This document shows, one piece after another, positions 51,720 to 61,239 of a DNA stretch of 64,000 bases. The notes under the pieces were generated by a model, which worked only from the letters and a program-made list of their open reading frames with translations, was not told the origin of the DNA and did no database searches. Both the position numbers and the translations under genes were made by a program. The stretch lies in the NCBI GenBank assembly GCA_025210235.1, contig JAOASG010000044.1:1-64000 (forward strand), read 5' to 3'. The number at the start of each line of letters is the position of its first letter. Position 1 is the first letter of the stretch. This stretch comes from Vallitalea sp. Its GTDB lineage: Bacteria > Bacillota > Clostridia > Lachnospirales > Vallitaleaceae.

Positions 51720-53699
51720 TTACTGTATTCTTTTAAATTTCTTTTCTAACTCATATCTTGTCATAGAAATTATGGTTGGACGACCATGAGGACAAGTATA
51801 TGGATTTTCTAATTCTAATAATTCATCAAATAATTTATGATATTCTAAAACAGACATTTTATCATGAGCCTTTACTGCTGCCTTACATGCCATAGTCGCT
51901 ATGTCATGACGTATTATCTCATACTTATTACTATCATAATGTTCATCTAAATTATCAAGTATTTCAATAAATTGTTCTTCACTTAATGATTTAGAGAAAA
52001 TATATGGTACACTTCTAATTGCATAAGCATCTTTGCCAAATTCTTCGATTTCAAATCCTAACTCATCAAATACTTGCATATAATCGGTTATAAGTTGTTT
52101 TTCTCTAATAGACACCTGAATAATAATTGGCTGTAATAAGCCTTGAGACATAACTTCTGAATTATTTAATTTGCTTAGTAATTTTTCATACAATACTCGT
52201 TCATGAGCTGCATGTTGATCAATCATATAGAATTTATTTTCTAGTTCAATTATCCAATAAGTATTAAATAATTGTCCTATAACCTTATGATTTTTAACTG
52301 TTTTATTATCAAGCAAACTAGAATCAAGCAATTCTATTTGTTCATTTTTGTCCTGGTTAATTACTTTTTTATTTGTATCTTGTTTTTCTTTTTGTGCATT
52401 TAAAGTATTAATAACTTTTTTATTCATTATCTCTGAATTATTTACAAATGTTCTTGGTATAGTTGAGTTATTTGTTTCTCTATCGACTATATTATTTTTA
52501 TTATAGTTATTTAATATACCACTTTCTTGCATTTGAGGTTTTTCTTTGACTATATTATTCTTATTATCATATCTATTTTTTTCTTCTTTTATATTATTTA
52601 TTTTTATATTACTTAACCTATTTTTCTCAAATGGTTCTGGTATATCTTTTAATACTTCCTTCTTAGTTTCTTTTGTATTTTTATTATTTAACGAAACCTC
52701 AGGTATTAAATCAATATTTCTTAAAGCTTCATATATCCCCTTATTTATTGAATCATAGACAATTTCTTCATTATTAAATCTTACTTCCATTTTTGTTGGG
52801 TGAACATTTACATCTATTAACTCTTGATCGATATTTATATTAAAAGCTGTAAAGGGATATTTATGAACCATTATTTTTGTTTTATAACCTTCCTCTATAG
52901 CTTTCATAACTAATTTACTCTTTATATATCTACCGTTAATATAATAGTTCTCATAATTCCTATTAGCACGGTTAATTTGTGGTTTACCAATAAAACCGCT
53001 AATCTTAAACTTATCATTATTAATTGTAATAGGAATGATACTTTTTGCGATATCTTTACCATAAATACTAAAAATACAATCTTTAAGTATATTATTTCCT
53101 GAAGTATGTAATTTTATTGTATTATTATAAATGAACTTGAATGATATTCCTATATTTCCAAGAGCTAACTTATTAATTAATTCACTAATATATGACCCTT
53201 CAGTAGCAGGTTTTTTTAAAAATTTACGTCTAGCTGGTGTATTATAAAATAAGTTCTTAATAATAATAGTTGTCCCTTCTGGGCATCCTATCTCTTCATT
53301 ACTAATCTCTTTACCACCTTCAATAACGTATCTTATCCCTGTTATATCATCATATGTTTTTGTTATAACTTCAACTTGAGATACTGCTGCAATACTAGCT
53401 AATGCTTCCCCTCTAAATCCAAGTGAAGAAACTGTCAATAAATCTTCAATATTTTTTATTTTACTAGTAGAATGTCTAATAAAAGCTGTCTGAATATCCT
53501 CTTTTGAAATACCAACTCCATTATCAGTAATTCTAATAAAAGAAATTCCTCCTTCTTTTATCTCAACTGTTATAGCACTAGCATTAGCATCAATAGAATT
53601 TTCAACTAACTCTTTTACAACTGAAGCTGGTCTTTCAACAACTTCTCCTGCCGCTATTTTATTTATTGTATTCTGATCAAGCAATCTAATTCCAGACAT
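51720..53699 (-). CDS. mutL: DNA mismatch repair protein MutL
   Basis: This protein of about 659 residues has an N-terminal GHKL ATPase (ELVENSIDANA, DNGVGISKED, STSKIKNIEDL and GFRGEALASIAAVS). A variable Asn/Lys-rich linker (about residues 340-460) follows. The C-terminal domain has the endonuclease motif DQHAAHERVLYEKL (D-Q-H-A-x2-E-x4-E) and the CPHGRPT motif. It is therefore a nicking-type MutL, as in bacteria without MutH. The ATG at 53699 gives the canonical SGIRLLDQNTINKIAAGEV start; the longer frame to 53744 is not supported. It is followed 36 nt later by miaA. Confidence 0.97.
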   Translation of the reverse strand: MSGIRLLDQNTINKIAAGEVVERPASVVKELVENSIDANASAITVEIKEGGISFIRITDNGVGISKEDIQTAFIRHSTSKIKNIEDLLTVSSLGFRGEALASIAAVSQVEVITKTYDDITGIRYVIEGGKEISNEEIGCPEGTTIIIKNLFYNTPARRKFLKKPATEGSYISELINKLALGNIGISFKFIYNNTIKLHTSGNNILKDCIFSIYGKDIAKSIIPITINNDKFKISGFIGKPQINRANRNYENYYINGRYIKSKLVMKAIEEGYKTKIMVHKYPFTAFNINIDQELIDVNVHPTKMEVRFNNEEIVYDSINKGIYEALRNIDLIPEVSLNNKNTKETKKEVLKDIPEPFEKNRLSNIKINNIKEEKNRYDNKNNIVKEKPQMQESGILNNYNKNNIVDRETNNSTIPRTFVNNSEIMNKKVINTLNAQKEKQDTNKKVINQDKNEQIELLDSSLLDNKTVKNHKVIGQLFNTYWIIELENKFYMIDQHAAHERVLYEKLLSKLNNSEVMSQGLLQPIIIQVSIREKQLITDYMQVFDELGFEIEEFGKDAYAIRSVPYIFSKSLSEEQFIEILDNLDEHYDSNKYEIIRHDIATMACKAAVKAHDKMSVLEYHKLFDELLELENPYTCPHGRPTIISMTRYELEKKFKRIQ

Positions 53700-53788
53700 T
53701 TCATCACATCCTTTGTACACAATCACAACTAAAAAGAAAATCAACTTACTTAGGTCATGACTACATTAATAATTTAAAAGATACATGC

Positions 53789-53954
53789 ACTAACTAAATG
53801 AAATCAACGAGCCTAGCGGAGATGGTATAGGGTAATATGGAGCAGCGAGCCACGGACGGCGAGCTCAGCTGTTTAAACACGGACGTTTAATCTGCTGACG
53901 GAATATTATCCTATACCATCTTCGCGGAAGCTTATAATAGATTACTTAGTTAGT
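53789..53954. mobile_element. P2 MITE-like element without insert
   Basis: The ends ACTAACTAA (53789) and its complement TTAGTTAGT (to 53954) bracket longer arms with AGATGGTATAGGGTAATAT. The 65 bp centre (GGAGCAGCGAGCCACGGACG, etc.) is GC-rich for this chromosome. The centre equals the reversed flanks of the 13.4 kb copy, which carries an extra 114 bp element. It lies between mutS and mutL (269 nt gap) and has no reading frame. Confidence 0.85.
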
Positions 53955-53968
53955 AATATTTCCATAAG

Positions 53969-56686
53969 TTATTGCAAACTTTTCTTATGTAATTCATATA
54001 ATTTATTTAATGCATCCATAGGTGTCATTTCAACTATATTTAAGTTCTTTAATTCATCAATTAACTCATTATTAGATTCAAAATCAAACAATCCTAATTG
54101 TACCACATCTTCTTCTTTACATTGAACTTGTTCTGTTTTTATATCTTTAATATTTTTATTGTTCTTATTAATATTTTCATTCTCTACTTTTTTATCTTTG
54201 GTAGCAGCAATTTCTAGAGATACATCTGTATCTACAATCTTTTCTGCATTTTTAGTAATATCTGCATCGCTTAATTTATTTAATAATATTTTTGCTCTAT
54301 CAATAACACCAGAAGGTACACCTGCTAATTTAGCAACTTGTATACCATAACTATTATCAGTACTTCCTTTAATAATTTTTCTTAAAAATATAATGTCATC
54401 GCCATTTTCTTTAACAGATACACAATAATTCTGAACTCCACTTACTTTTCCTTCTAACTCAGTAAGTTCATGATAGTGAGTTGCAAATAATGTTTTTGCA
54501 CCAATTTTATTTTTATTTACTATATATTCTACAACAGCCCAGGCAATACTTAGTCCATCAAATGTACTAGTACCTCTACCTATCTCATCAAGAATAAGCA
54601 AACTATTATTAGTTGAATTTCTTAAAATATTAGCTACTTCAGTCATCTCAACCATAAATGTACTTTGACCTGAAGCAAGGTCATCGGAAGCTCCTACTCT
54701 AGTAAATATCCTATCTACAATACCAATATTAGCATCACTAGCTGGAACAAAGCTTCCTATTTGAGCCATTAAAACAATAAGAGCAACTTGTCTCATATAC
54801 GTAGATTTACCCGCCATATTAGGCCCTGTAATAATAGAAAATCTAGATTCTTCTTTATCAAGATAAGTATCGTTAGAAATAAACATCCCATTATTCATCA
54901 TTTTTTCTACTACAGGATGTCTCCCATCTTTTATATCAATTATTCCTTCATTATTTAATATTGGTCTAACATAATTATATCTTGTAGCAACTTCTGCAAG
55001 AGAAGATATTACATCTAATGTAGCTACGTTTTTAGCTGTTTCCTTAATTCTTTCAACTTCTATTGCTATCTTATTTCTTAATTCTACAAATAATTCATAT
55101 TCAAGTGCAATAATTTTTTCTTCTGCTCCTAGAATTGTGTTTTCCATTTCTTTTAACTCAGGAGTTATATACCTTTCAGAGTTAGCTAAGGTTTGCTTTC
55201 TTATGTATCTATCAGGTACTAAATCCAAATTAGATTTTGTAATTTCAATGTAATATCCAAATACTTTATTAAACTTAATCTTTAGATTCTTAATACCTGT
55301 TAATTCTTTTTCTTTTGCTTCTAGTTCAGCTATCCATTGTTTACCTCTAGTACCAGCTTCTCTTAGTTTATCTACTTGTTGGTGATACCCTGTTTTAATA
55401 ATTCCACCATCTTTTATAGATATTGGTGGATCATCGATAATTCCCCTTTCGATTAGATCGAATATATCTCTAAGATCATCAAAATCTTCTTTTATATTAG
55501 TAATATAATTACAAGAGCATTCACTTAATAATTTTTTAATAAATGGTAACATTTCTAAAGAAGTTTTGAAAGCTGTTAAATCTCTACAATTTGCAGTTTT
55601 TAAACTTATCTTACTCATAAGTCTTTCTAAATCATATATTGGATTTAAAAACTCCTTTAACTCCTCTGCAATAATAGGTTTGTCCTTTAGTTCTTGTATT
55701 CCATCTAATCTATTTTCGATATCATCTTTTAATAAAAGAGGCTGTTCAATCCATTTTCTTAGAAGTCTAGAACCCATAGCAGTTTTAGTTTTATCTAAAA
55801 CCCATAACAAAGAACCCTTTCTTTCTTTTTCCCTAAGGGTTTCTACTAATTCTAGATTTCTTTTTGAGGACAAATCTACCATCATATAAGCTTCTGATAA
55901 ATAAGGCGTTATCTTTGTAATATGAGATATATTGTTTTTTTGTGTAGTAAATAAATACTCAAGCAATGCCCCTACTGCACATATCCCTTCATTAAATCCC
56001 TTAATTCCTAATCCGTCTATTGTAGCTACAGCAAATTGTTCTTTTATCTTACCTACACATCTACTATAGTCAAAATACCACTCTTCTTGTTCACTAACAT
56101 ATGAATGAAATCTATTTTTAATCATTTCCATTAAATCATTATTTTCAGTAATATTCTCATTACATATAATTTCTGTAGGAACAAATTTACCAATTTCATC
56201 AATTAGTTTTCTTTCACTATCAACTTCTGTTACAAGAAAATCTCCTGTAGTTATATCCACAAGAGATATCCCATATTTATGTTTATCCTGATAAATACTC
56301 ATTAGATAATTATTCTTTGATTCATCTAATGATTGCATATTTAAATTAGTACCAGGAGTAACAATTCTTATTACATCACGTTTAACAATTCCTTTAACCA
56401 GCTTAGGATCTTCAACTTGCTCACATATAGCAACCTTATATCCTTTTTTAATTAGTTTATTTATATAATTTTCAGCTGAATGATGGGGAACACCACACAT
56501 TGGTGCTCTTTCAGCTTGCCCACAATCTCTGCCTGTTAATGTAATTCCTAATTCTCTTGAAGCTAATTTTGCATCATCAAAAAACATTTCATAGAAATCA
56601 CCTAATCTAAAAAATAAGATACAATCTTTATATTGATCTTTTAAATCCATGTATTGCTGCATCATAGGTGATAATTTATTTTTCAT
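53969..56686 (-). CDS. mutS: DNA mismatch repair protein MutS
   Basis: This protein of about 905 residues opens with SPMMQQYMDLKDQYKDCILFFRLGDFYEMF (mismatch-binding domain with the F-x-E motif). It has the lever, clamp and connector regions, then the ATPase: FSIITGPNMAGKSTYMRQVALI (Walker A), SLLILDEIGRGTSTFDGLSIAWAV (Walker B) and THYHELTELE. A Lys/Asn-rich tail precedes the C-terminal helices. It recognises mismatches and recruits MutL. The ATG at 56686 has AAGAGG upstream; an 11-codon extension to 56719 contains that site. It overlaps the miaB stop by 11 nt. A P2 element separates it from mutL. Confidence 0.98.
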   Translation of the reverse strand: MKNKLSPMMQQYMDLKDQYKDCILFFRLGDFYEMFFDDAKLASRELGITLTGRDCGQAERAPMCGVPHHSAENYINKLIKKGYKVAICEQVEDPKLVKGIVKRDVIRIVTPGTNLNMQSLDESKNNYLMSIYQDKHKYGISLVDITTGDFLVTEVDSERKLIDEIGKFVPTEIICNENITENNDLMEMIKNRFHSYVSEQEEWYFDYSRCVGKIKEQFAVATIDGLGIKGFNEGICAVGALLEYLFTTQKNNISHITKITPYLSEAYMMVDLSSKRNLELVETLREKERKGSLLWVLDKTKTAMGSRLLRKWIEQPLLLKDDIENRLDGIQELKDKPIIAEELKEFLNPIYDLERLMSKISLKTANCRDLTAFKTSLEMLPFIKKLLSECSCNYITNIKEDFDDLRDIFDLIERGIIDDPPISIKDGGIIKTGYHQQVDKLREAGTRGKQWIAELEAKEKELTGIKNLKIKFNKVFGYYIEITKSNLDLVPDRYIRKQTLANSERYITPELKEMENTILGAEEKIIALEYELFVELRNKIAIEVERIKETAKNVATLDVISSLAEVATRYNYVRPILNNEGIIDIKDGRHPVVEKMMNNGMFISNDTYLDKEESRFSIITGPNMAGKSTYMRQVALIVLMAQIGSFVPASDANIGIVDRIFTRVGASDDLASGQSTFMVEMTEVANILRNSTNNSLLILDEIGRGTSTFDGLSIAWAVVEYIVNKNKIGAKTLFATHYHELTELEGKVSGVQNYCVSVKENGDDIIFLRKIIKGSTDNSYGIQVAKLAGVPSGVIDRAKILLNKLSDADITKNAEKIVDTDVSLEIAATKDKKVENENINKNNKNIKDIKTEQVQCKEEDVVQLGLFDFESNNELIDELKNLNIVEMTPMDALNKLYELHKKSLQ

Positions 56687-58109
56687 TAGTAACCTCTTTT
56701 CTCTCCACTTGTTCTCCAATTAAATAATATACTTTTGATTCAATTATTTTAACAGGTACAATTTTACCAATTAAATCCTTGCTTCCCTTAAAATGTACAA
56801 GATGATTACTTCCAAGTCTACCAGATACTAAGTTTTCATCTTGCTTATTAATATGCTCTACTAGAACATTATAAATACCTCCAACTTTTTCAAGGCTTTT
56901 TTTATTAACAATATCATTAAGCACGTCTAGAAGTCTATTAAAACGTTCTTTTGCAACATTCTCTGGAACTTGATCTTCCATTGTTGCTGCTGGAGTACCA
57001 GTTCTAATAGAATATAAAAATGTAAATGCATTATCAAATTCAACTTGTTTAACCACATCTAAAGTTTCCAAAAAATCTTCTTCAGTTTCACCAGGGAATC
57101 CAACAATTATATCTGTTGTAAGTGCAGCATCAGGTCTTACTTCTTTAATCTTTTTAACTAGTTCTAAATAGCTCTCTTTAGTATACTTTCTATTCATTTT
57201 TTTAAGAATCCTTGTGCTACCTGATTGAAATGGTAAATGAATATGGCTACATAATTTTTTTGATTTTCCTATTACTTCTATAAGTTCATCTGATAAATCT
57301 TTTGGATGAGAAGTCATAAATCTAATTTTTTCAAGCCCATCAATTTTTTCGATTTCTTGTATCAATCTTGCAAATGATATAGGTTGTTCAAGATTTTTAC
57401 CATATGAATTAACATTTTGACCAAGTAAAGTAATTTCCTTCACCCCGTCATCAACTAATCCTTGTATTTCATTTATAATATCTTGTGGTTTTCTACTTCT
57501 TTCTCTTCCTCTTACATAAGGAACAATACAATAAGTACAAAAATTATTGCACCCAAACATTACATTAACACTTGCTTTAAATTTAAACTTTCTAATGCTA
57601 GGTAAATCTTCAACAATTTCTTTATAATTTTCCCATATATCAATAACCATTTTACCAGTTTCTAATCTAGTTTGAATTAATTCTGCTAATTTATATAAAT
57701 TATGAGTTCCAAACAAAATATCTACATGTTTGTATGCTCTTTTTATTTCTTTTATTACAGTATCTTGTTGCATCATACATCCGCATAGTGCTATTAGCAT
57801 GTTAGGTTTATGCTTTTTATTATTTTTAAGAGCTCCAAGTCTACCATATACTTTAAGTTCTGCATTTTCTCTAACACAACATGTATTATATATTACAAAG
57901 TCAGCATCTTTTTCATTATCAGTTGCTTCGTAACCAATTTCCTCTAGTATTCCTTTTAATTTCTCAGAATCATGAGCATTCATTTGACAACCAAATGTTG
58001 AAACATGATATTTTAATCCTTTAGCTTTTATCTGTTTAGATAATTCATCCATGATTTTCTTTTGCTTTAAACTCTCCTCATGTGATATATCTATTTTTAT
58101 TTTATCCAT
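56676..58109 (-). CDS. miaB: tRNA-2-methylthio-N6-dimethylallyladenosine synthase MiaB
   Basis: This radical SAM methylthiotransferase of about 477 residues has three N-terminal Cys for one cluster (TFGCQMN, YNTCCVREN, LCGCM), radical SAM CNNFCTYCIVPYVRGRERSR (about residue 190), and a C-terminal TRAM domain. A Glu/Lys-rich N-terminal extension (about 35 residues) precedes the first motif, as in clostridial MiaB. It methylthiolates i6A37 made by MiaA. The ATG at 58109 has GGAGG upstream; a 32-codon longer frame has no site. mutS follows with an 11-nt overlap. Confidence 0.97.
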   Translation of the reverse strand: MDKIKIDISHEESLKQKKIMDELSKQIKAKGLKYHVSTFGCQMNAHDSEKLKGILEEIGYEATDNEKDADFVIYNTCCVRENAELKVYGRLGALKNNKKHKPNMLIALCGCMMQQDTVIKEIKRAYKHVDILFGTHNLYKLAELIQTRLETGKMVIDIWENYKEIVEDLPSIRKFKFKASVNVMFGCNNFCTYCIVPYVRGRERSRKPQDIINEIQGLVDDGVKEITLLGQNVNSYGKNLEQPISFARLIQEIEKIDGLEKIRFMTSHPKDLSDELIEVIGKSKKLCSHIHLPFQSGSTRILKKMNRKYTKESYLELVKKIKEVRPDAALTTDIIVGFPGETEEDFLETLDVVKQVEFDNAFTFLYSIRTGTPAATMEDQVPENVAKERFNRLLDVLNDIVNKKSLEKVGGIYNVLVEHINKQDENLVSGRLGSNHLVHFKGSKDLIGKIVPVKIIESKVYYLIGEQVERKEVTNEK

Positions 58110-58207
58110 TATAATCCTCCGTCTATTTAAATATCTCTTTTCAATAAGATAAACATAGTAAACAACATATATATGTATTTTACATAAAAAGATAAAACTT
58201 TTCAACA

Positions 58208-58247
58208 GTTATATACGTATTATAATTTTTCTATATACGTATTATAC
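58208..58247. repeat. direct repeat TATATACGTATTATA (two units)
   Basis: The 15-base unit occurs twice, about 23 bp apart, upstream of miaB and between divergent genes. Each holds a TAATACGTATATA core on the minus strand. It could be a promoter or operator pair; nothing further supports that. Confidence 0.5.
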
Positions 58248-58368
58248 TTTTTGTTGAGTATCTTACCCATCTAACGCCATTGAAGGCTCCTCCAACTTTT
58301 TAGTTCTTATTTACATTATTATTATTTTGTAGTAATCTTAATAATGTAATATCTAAGGGGGGATTAGG

Positions 58369-58872
58369 TTGAATAAGGCTAAGAAATTTATTAGTTTAGT
58401 ACTATTAGGATGTATTTTGTTTTTTATTATATTTATTATTTATATAATTTATTTCGAGTTTATTTATACATCTAATATTATAAATTACTTTAATATTAAT
58501 CCTAAAAACGTGGAAAAGATTCTAATTACTGAATATAATTTTGATGACTCATTAGACAACAACAAACTTTCATCATCAGAACTAACTAACAAGAAAGATA
58601 TTATTAAATTTATGTCTAACTTAGGTAATCATACTATAAAAAGAAAAGTATACCAAGACTTTAAATCTAAACATAAAAATAGTGTAATGACTAGATGTTC
58701 AACATCTAAATGTTACCAAATAATAATTATTCTTCCAGATATTATTTACACATTAGATATTGGAGGTGGTAGATCTATAATTGCATCTACGCATAAACGA
58801 GCTAATTATATTAAGGTTGGTGACGATAAATTTTTTGAATTTATGGGTAAACCATATGTAAATAATATGTAG
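58369..58872 (+). CDS. small membrane-anchored protein, unknown function, paralogue of 59520-59999
   Basis: This 167-residue protein has one N-terminal membrane helix (about residues 7-32) and an extracytoplasmic domain of about 130 residues containing YFNINPKNVEKILITEYNF, FMSNLGNHTIKRKVYQDF and a C-terminal KFFEFMGKPYV. I recognise no family. The gene 650 bp downstream encodes a close relative with the same architecture, and another membrane-protein gene lies between. The start is a TTG at 58369 preceded by a GGGGGG-rich site. The three genes form a small plus-strand island after miaB. Confidence 0.7.
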   Translation: MNKAKKFISLVLLGCILFFIIFIIYIIYFEFIYTSNIINYFNINPKNVEKILITEYNFDDSLDNNKLSSSELTNKKDIIKFMSNLGNHTIKRKVYQDFKSKHKNSVMTRCSTSKCYQIIIILPDIIYTLDIGGGRSIIASTHKRANYIKVGDDKFFEFMGKPYVNNM

Positions 58873-59014
58873 TATTTATTTAACTACCTTGATCAAACTT
58901 TTTAGTGAGTACTTAACCCAGCCAATGGGTATTTATTTATGGAAGTTTTAATAATAAATGATTCGCTAGACTTATTTAATATTAATCTTTTTTCAAATTT
59001 TGGAGGTGATTTTG

Positions 59015-59476
59015 ATGAAAATTGTAGAAACCCCTTGGAAAAGGCTATATAAGTTTTTTTTATTCTTATTTGGTATTCCATTTTTCTTAATAGGGATAAT
59101 ATTTTTAATTATAGACGGTAGTTGGGCATTCATATTAAATGGTGGTTTGTGGATTATTTTGAGTATGGGACTTAAAATTAAAAACACTTATAATAGACGC
59201 AAACTTGAAACCTTGAAAAAAAAGGGTCTTTGTTCTGAGGGCTCTGTGGTACGTATAATCCCTTCTCCTTGGGTTAAGATTGGAAGTTATGTAACAGCAT
59301 GCGTTGAATGTATTTATAAAACCGAAAAAGAAGATTGCTTAATTAAGAGCGGCTATCATCTTCTATTACCTTTTGATAAAACAGAAGATTTATATGCAAA
59401 AATTTATTTTGATCAAAATAATTTAGAGAAGTATCATGTTGAACTTTTTCGATCAAATAATGGCGTATCACTTTAA
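59015..59476 (+). CDS. small two-helix membrane protein, unknown function
   Basis: This protein of about 153 residues has a basic N-terminus (KIVETPWKRLYK), two adjacent membrane helices (about residues 13-58), then a cytoplasmic-type basic hinge (NTYNRRKLETLKKKG). A C-terminal beta domain has VVRIIPSPWVKIGSYVTACVECIY and YHLLLPFDKTEDLYAKIYFD. I recognise no family. The ATG at 59015 lies after GGAGGTG; the TTG 15 nt earlier overlaps that site. It lies between two paralogous genes and may be part of one transcript with the second (43 nt gap). Confidence 0.65.
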   Translation: MKIVETPWKRLYKFFLFLFGIPFFLIGIIFLIIDGSWAFILNGGLWIILSMGLKIKNTYNRRKLETLKKKGLCSEGSVVRIIPSPWVKIGSYVTACVECIYKTEKEDCLIKSGYHLLLPFDKTEDLYAKIYFDQNNLEKYHVELFRSNNGVSL

Positions 59477-59519
59477 AGTTTTTACATATTCTTAAAAAAT
59501 ATATAAATGAGGGGTTCGG

Positions 59520-59999
59520 TTGAAAAAAACTAAAAAATTTATTTGTTTAATAATATTAGGATGTATTATTGTATTTATTATTTATATAATTTATTTTGAA
59601 TTTATCTATACAACTAATGTTGTAACTTACTTTAATATTAATCCTAAAGATATTACATCAATTAAAATTACTAAGTATAATTATGAAAAGGGCAATGAAT
59701 TCTCAAAGTTAGCCATTACTAACAAGGCAGATATTATTGAATTTATGACTGACTTAGGTAATCATACTATAAAAAGAAAAATTTACAGAGAATTTAAATA
59801 TAACCACGGTATGACAATCTACACAAATGATTTGACATATGAAGATTACATGATATTAGTTAAACTTCCTAGTATTATCTACAAAATAGATATAAGCGGC
59901 GGTAAATCTATTTATATAAAAAAGTATGTACGGCATGAATATTATGAGTACGAACTCTTTGAATTTATAGGAAAACCCTATGTAATGGATGGATATTGA
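59520..59999 (+). CDS. small membrane-anchored protein, unknown function, paralogue of 58369-58872
   Basis: This 159-residue protein has a near-copy of the first gene's architecture: N-terminal helix (about 7-30), YFNINPKDITSIKITKYNY, FMTDLGNHTIKRKIYREF, ISGGKSIYIKKYV and the C-terminal LFEFIGKPYV. About half of the residues agree. A run of about 25 identical bases at the GNHTIKRK segment and another at YFNINPK show a rather recent duplication. The start is again a TTG (59520) after GGGG. Function unknown. Confidence 0.7.
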   Translation: MKKTKKFICLIILGCIIVFIIYIIYFEFIYTTNVVTYFNINPKDITSIKITKYNYEKGNEFSKLAITNKADIIEFMTDLGNHTIKRKIYREFKYNHGMTIYTNDLTYEDYMILVKLPSIIYKIDISGGKSIYIKKYVRHEYYEYELFEFIGKPYVMDGY

Positions 60000-60091
60000 G
60001 AAGAACTAGAGCCTCATTGATATAATACTTCAATTGTTTTATAATAAACTGATACAGTAATTCAAGTTATTATAAATTAGGAGTTGGTTTA

Positions 60092-61180
60092 ATGATTACA
60101 ATAAATAAAGAAATTGATATAGATATAACATATATAGAAAAGAGATATCCTGATATTAATAAGGTATTGTTTTTTGATATTGAAACAACAGGATTTTCAT
60201 ATAAGAAAAACATGATTTATTTAATAGGATGTACATATTTCGTTGATAATAAACCATTTATTATTCAATGGCTCAGTGAAAACGAGAACGATGAATATAA
60301 TATTTTACATAACTTTATCAATTTTAGTAAAGATTATAACCAGCTAATACATTTTAACGGTACTTCATTTGACATACCATTTATAACTAACAGAGCATCA
60401 TTTTATACACTTGAATTTGATATAACAAACTATGATAGCATTGATATCTATAAATTAGTAAGACCTTGTAAACATATATTAAACCTTAACAATTGTAAAC
60501 AAAAGACTATTGAGCAATATTTAAATATTTATAGAGAAGATAAATTTTCTGGTGGCGAACTAATTGACAGGTTTATTGCTTTCCTTAAAACTGGTAATAC
60601 TATTTTAAAAACGATTTTATTAAAACACAATGAAGACGATATAATAGGATTAACAAAAATACTAAATATACATGAGCACATTGACTTTTATAATTGCATG
60701 AAACAACAAAATTTATTATATACTATTAATAAAGTTAATTATACAACTAGTACTATGGATATTTATCTTAAAACCAATAATATTTGTCCTTTTACTTACA
60801 ATCAAACTAATCAATATTATTGTATAGACCTGAATAATGAATCAATATTTATAAAAATATCTTTACTTGAAGATGAACTCAAGTATTATTTTAAAAATTA
60901 TAAAGATTATTATTATATTAAATCTGAGGATGAAGCAGTACATAAACAAGTAGCTAAATATATTAACAAAAAAAATAAAACAAAAGCTACAAGAGAAAAC
61001 TGTTATATAAAAAAAAGAGGTATATTCATACCTCTACCAGATTCCTACATTATTGAAAATGAACAAATTTTTAATTCATCAATTAAAGAAAATACAAACT
61101 ATCTTCTATTAAAAGAAAATATCTTTAACGATAATATCTTCATTCTAAAACTATGTAATAACATACTAAGTAATTTATAA
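60092..61180 (+). CDS. YprB-like ribonuclease H-fold 3'-5' exonuclease
   Basis: This 362-residue protein has a DEDD-type exonuclease core: FFDIETTGFSYKKNMIYLIG (Asp-Glu pair, about residues 27-29), HFNGTSFDIPFI (Asp, about 92), CKQKTIEQYLNIYREDKFSGGE (the YprB signature region), and LKHNEDDIIGLTKIL with Asp near residue 188. The C-terminal 150 residues, rich in Tyr/Lys/Asn, are typical of the clostridial YprB group. Predicted RNA or DNA exonuclease; substrate unknown. AGGAG precedes the ATG. Confidence 0.88.
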   Translation: MITINKEIDIDITYIEKRYPDINKVLFFDIETTGFSYKKNMIYLIGCTYFVDNKPFIIQWLSENENDEYNILHNFINFSKDYNQLIHFNGTSFDIPFITNRASFYTLEFDITNYDSIDIYKLVRPCKHILNLNNCKQKTIEQYLNIYREDKFSGGELIDRFIAFLKTGNTILKTILLKHNEDDIIGLTKILNIHEHIDFYNCMKQQNLLYTINKVNYTTSTMDIYLKTNNICPFTYNQTNQYYCIDLNNESIFIKISLLEDELKYYFKNYKDYYYIKSEDEAVHKQVAKYINKKNKTKATRENCYIKKRGIFIPLPDSYIIENEQIFNSSIKENTNYLLLKENIFNDNIFILKLCNNILSNL

Positions 61181-61239
61181 TACTTAAGAAAACAAGTTCC
61201 ATATTAACCTATAAATTATAAGCGAGTTCATGAATCACA

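Noticed and set aside
53700..53744. N-terminal extension of MutL (15 residues)
   Set aside because: The canonical MutL start lies at 53699 and the extension is hydrophobic, with no ribosome binding site of its own.
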